From an uncultured Collinsella sp. (GTDB lineage: Bacteria > Actinomycetota > Coriobacteriia > Coriobacteriales > Coriobacteriaceae), in NCBI GenBank assembly GCA_902461085.1, contig CABPWH010000048.1:1-15551 (forward strand): 15,551 nucleotides of DNA. Reading direction: 5' to 3'. A model generated the notes under the pieces. That model was not told where the DNA came from and did not search any database. It worked only from the letters and a program-made list of their open reading frames with translations. This document shows positions 14,015-15,551 of this stretch, one piece after another. Each line of letters starts with the position of its first letter. The first letter of the stretch is position 1. The translations under genes were made by a program, and so were the position numbers.

Positions 14015-15551
14015 TTACGCCTCCTTCTTGGTCGAAGCAACAGAGCTGGCGGCGGGCACAGCGCCAGCGACACCACCCGCCACATCAAAGCGAGCGACAT
14101 CGGCGGCGTCGGCGCGACCGGTCACGATGTCAAACGCCAGCTCCTCGGCCTGCTCATGCGTCTTGCCGACGGCCTCACCCGCAGCGACAATCGCCAGCAC
14201 GCGCTCGTACTCGGTCGGAATGACCTTCACAAAGTGCTTGCTCATCGTCTCAAAGCTGTAGAGCAGCTTAATGCCGCGCGGGCTCTGCGTCGCGTCCACG
14301 TGCTCCTGGATGAGCGCACGAATCTGCGCCAGCTCGCCGGCCGTCGGGGCCTTGAGCTCAACGCTCTCGTGGTTCACGCGGGCATCGAGCGTGCCGTACT
14401 GATCGAAGACATAAGCCACGCCACCCGTCATACCTGCGGCGAAGTTCTGCCCGGCCTCGCCCAAGATGAGCGCCAGACCGCCCGTCATGTACTCGCAGCC
14501 ATGGTTGCCGCAGCCCTCGACCACCACCGTGGCACCGGAGTTGCGTACGCCAAAGCGCTGGCCGGCCAGACCGTTAATGAAGCCATGGCCGCTCGTGGCG
14601 CCAAAGAACGCAACGTTGCCCACGATGATGTTCTCGTCGAACTTGTAGGTCGCATGCGGGTTGGGGCGCACCGATACCTCGCCGCCCGAAAGTCCCTTGC
14701 CAAAGTAGTCGTTGGCGTCGCCGCACACGTTGAGCGTAATGCCGCGCGGCAGGAAGGCGCCAAAGCTCTGGCCGGCCGAACCATCGCAATCGATGGCGAT
14801 GGAGCCGGCGGGCAGGCCCTCGGGATGCGCCTTGGTCACCGCGTTGCCCAAGATGGTGCCCACGCAGCGGTTGACGTTGGCGATATCGGCGCGGAAGCGA
14901 ATCGGACGCAGATGCGCACGGGCGTCGGCCGTATAGGGCACAAACAACGTGGAGTCGAGCGTCTTGTCGAGCTCGCTGTCCGCGGCCATCTGCGGCAGGA
15001 AGTGGCGACCGTCGGCGCCCGGAATATGGGCACCGAACTCGCAGGTCGCGCTTGCCAGCACGGGCGACAGATCGAGCAGGTTGGCCTTGCGGTTGCCCGG
15101 GACCTCAATCTGGCGCAAGCACTCGGGATGGCCGACCATCTCGTCGACGGTGCGGAAGCCCAGGCTCGCCATGACCTCGCGCAGCTGCTCGGCAACAAAG
15201 AGCATAAAGTGTTCGACGTGCTCGGGCTTGCCGCGGAAGCCGCGACGCAGGCGGCAGTTTTGCGTGGCGATGCCGGCCGGGCAGGTATCCTGCTGGCAGT
15301 CGCGCTGCATAAGGCAGCCCATGGAGATGAGCGGCATGGTCGCAAAGCCAAACTCCTCGGCACCCAGCAGGCAGGCGACGGCGACGTCGGTGCCGTCCAT
15401 GAGCTTGCCGTCGGCCTCGAGTACCACGCGCGAGCGCAGGCCGTTTTGCAGCAACGTCTGTTGAGCCTCGGCAAGGCCAAGCTCCAGCGGCAGACCGGCG
15501 TGCCAGATCGAATCGCGCGCCGCAGCACCGGAGCCGCCGTTGTGGCCGGTG
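14015..15551 (-). CDS. gltB: Glutamate synthase, large (alpha) subunit, C-terminal part
   Basis: The visible 511 residues are the C-terminal third of the large subunit; the N-terminal glutaminase domain lies beyond the window edge. The frame enters with GHNGGSGAAARDSIWHAGLP, which belongs to the FMN-binding synthase barrel. The [3Fe-4S] cysteines C-x5-C-x4-C (CLMQRDCQQDTCPAG) are encoded at about 15281-15316. The glycine-rich beta-helix domain follows (GGEVSVRPNP, GNVAFFGATSGHGFINGLAGQRF, GCEYMTGGLALILGEAG). In the whole enzyme, ammonia made by the glutaminase travels down a tunnel to the FMN site. The protein ends in a short Ala/Val/Ser-rich tail with KKEA. No frameshift is seen. gltD follows after five bases, forming a gltBD operon. 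Confidence 0.96.
   Translation of the reverse strand, partial: TGHNGGSGAAARDSIWHAGLPLELGLAEAQQTLLQNGLRSRVVLEADGKLMDGTDVAVACLLGAEEFGFATMPLISMGCLMQRDCQQDTCPAGIATQNCRLRRGFRGKPEHVEHFMLFVAEQLREVMASLGFRTVDEMVGHPECLRQIEVPGNRKANLLDLSPVLASATCEFGAHIPGADGRHFLPQMAADSELDKTLDSTLFVPYTADARAHLRPIRFRADIANVNRCVGTILGNAVTKAHPEGLPAGSIAIDCDGSAGQSFGAFLPRGITLNVCGDANDYFGKGLSGGEVSVRPNPHATYKFDENIIVGNVAFFGATSGHGFINGLAGQRFGVRNSGATVVVEGCGNHGCEYMTGGLALILGEAGQNFAAGMTGGVAYVFDQYGTLDARVNHESVELKAPTAGELAQIRALIQEHVDATQSPRGIKLLYSFETMSKHFVKVIPTEYERVLAIVAAGEAVGKTHEQAEELAFDIVTGRADAADVARFDVAGGVAGAVPAASSVASTKKEA

Overview
This GC-rich window comes from a bacterial chromosome. Gene content and style suggest a Coriobacteriia gut commensal, most likely Collinsella or a close relative. 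The pointers are a Ser/Thr kinase with a DUF6273-like outer domain, an FHA partner, a CsoR-type copper cluster, an R/G-rich DEAD-box helicase and many palindromic intergenic repeats. The genus is inferred from style, not from a database match.

Layout. 1-1723 (minus): a DEAD-box RNA helicase, cut by the window edge. 1724-2311: a divergent intergenic region with two copies of a 59-bp palindromic element. 2312-5529 (plus): an FHA-domain protein, then a receptor-like Ser/Thr kinase whose frame breaks near 3920-3930. 5571-5870: an array of four more 59-bp elements. 5947-9139 (plus): a copper-homeostasis cluster of CsoR-type operator, copA, copZ and csoR. 9286-9759 (plus): a small membrane zinc-ribbon protein, ending at a bidirectional terminator. 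9852-11222 (minus): a metal-dependent amidohydrolase. 11371-11429: a seventh 59-bp element. 11465-12172 (minus): a protein of unknown function. 12528-15551 (minus): gltB (cut by the edge) and gltD, the two glutamate synthase subunits, read gltB to gltD.

How the genes work together. CopA exports Cu(I), CopZ chaperones it, and CsoR probably represses the cluster through the ACCCCC-A-GGGGGT operator upstream of copA, so copper induces its own export. The kinase and FHA protein look like a phosphothreonine signalling pair. The FHA protein carries a TETT-V-x-R stretch before its FHA domain that resembles the phospho-switch of GarA/OdhI. GltB and GltD form glutamate synthase for ammonium assimilation.

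The most unusual content is non-coding. Seven copies of an exactly 59-bp inverted-repeat element (17-bp arm, 25-bp variable centre, 17-bp arm) lie between genes. Neighbouring copies start 80 or 81 bp apart, separated by unique 21-22 bp spacers. The copper cluster also has a different large palindrome at every gene junction. I cannot assign a function to either from sequence alone.
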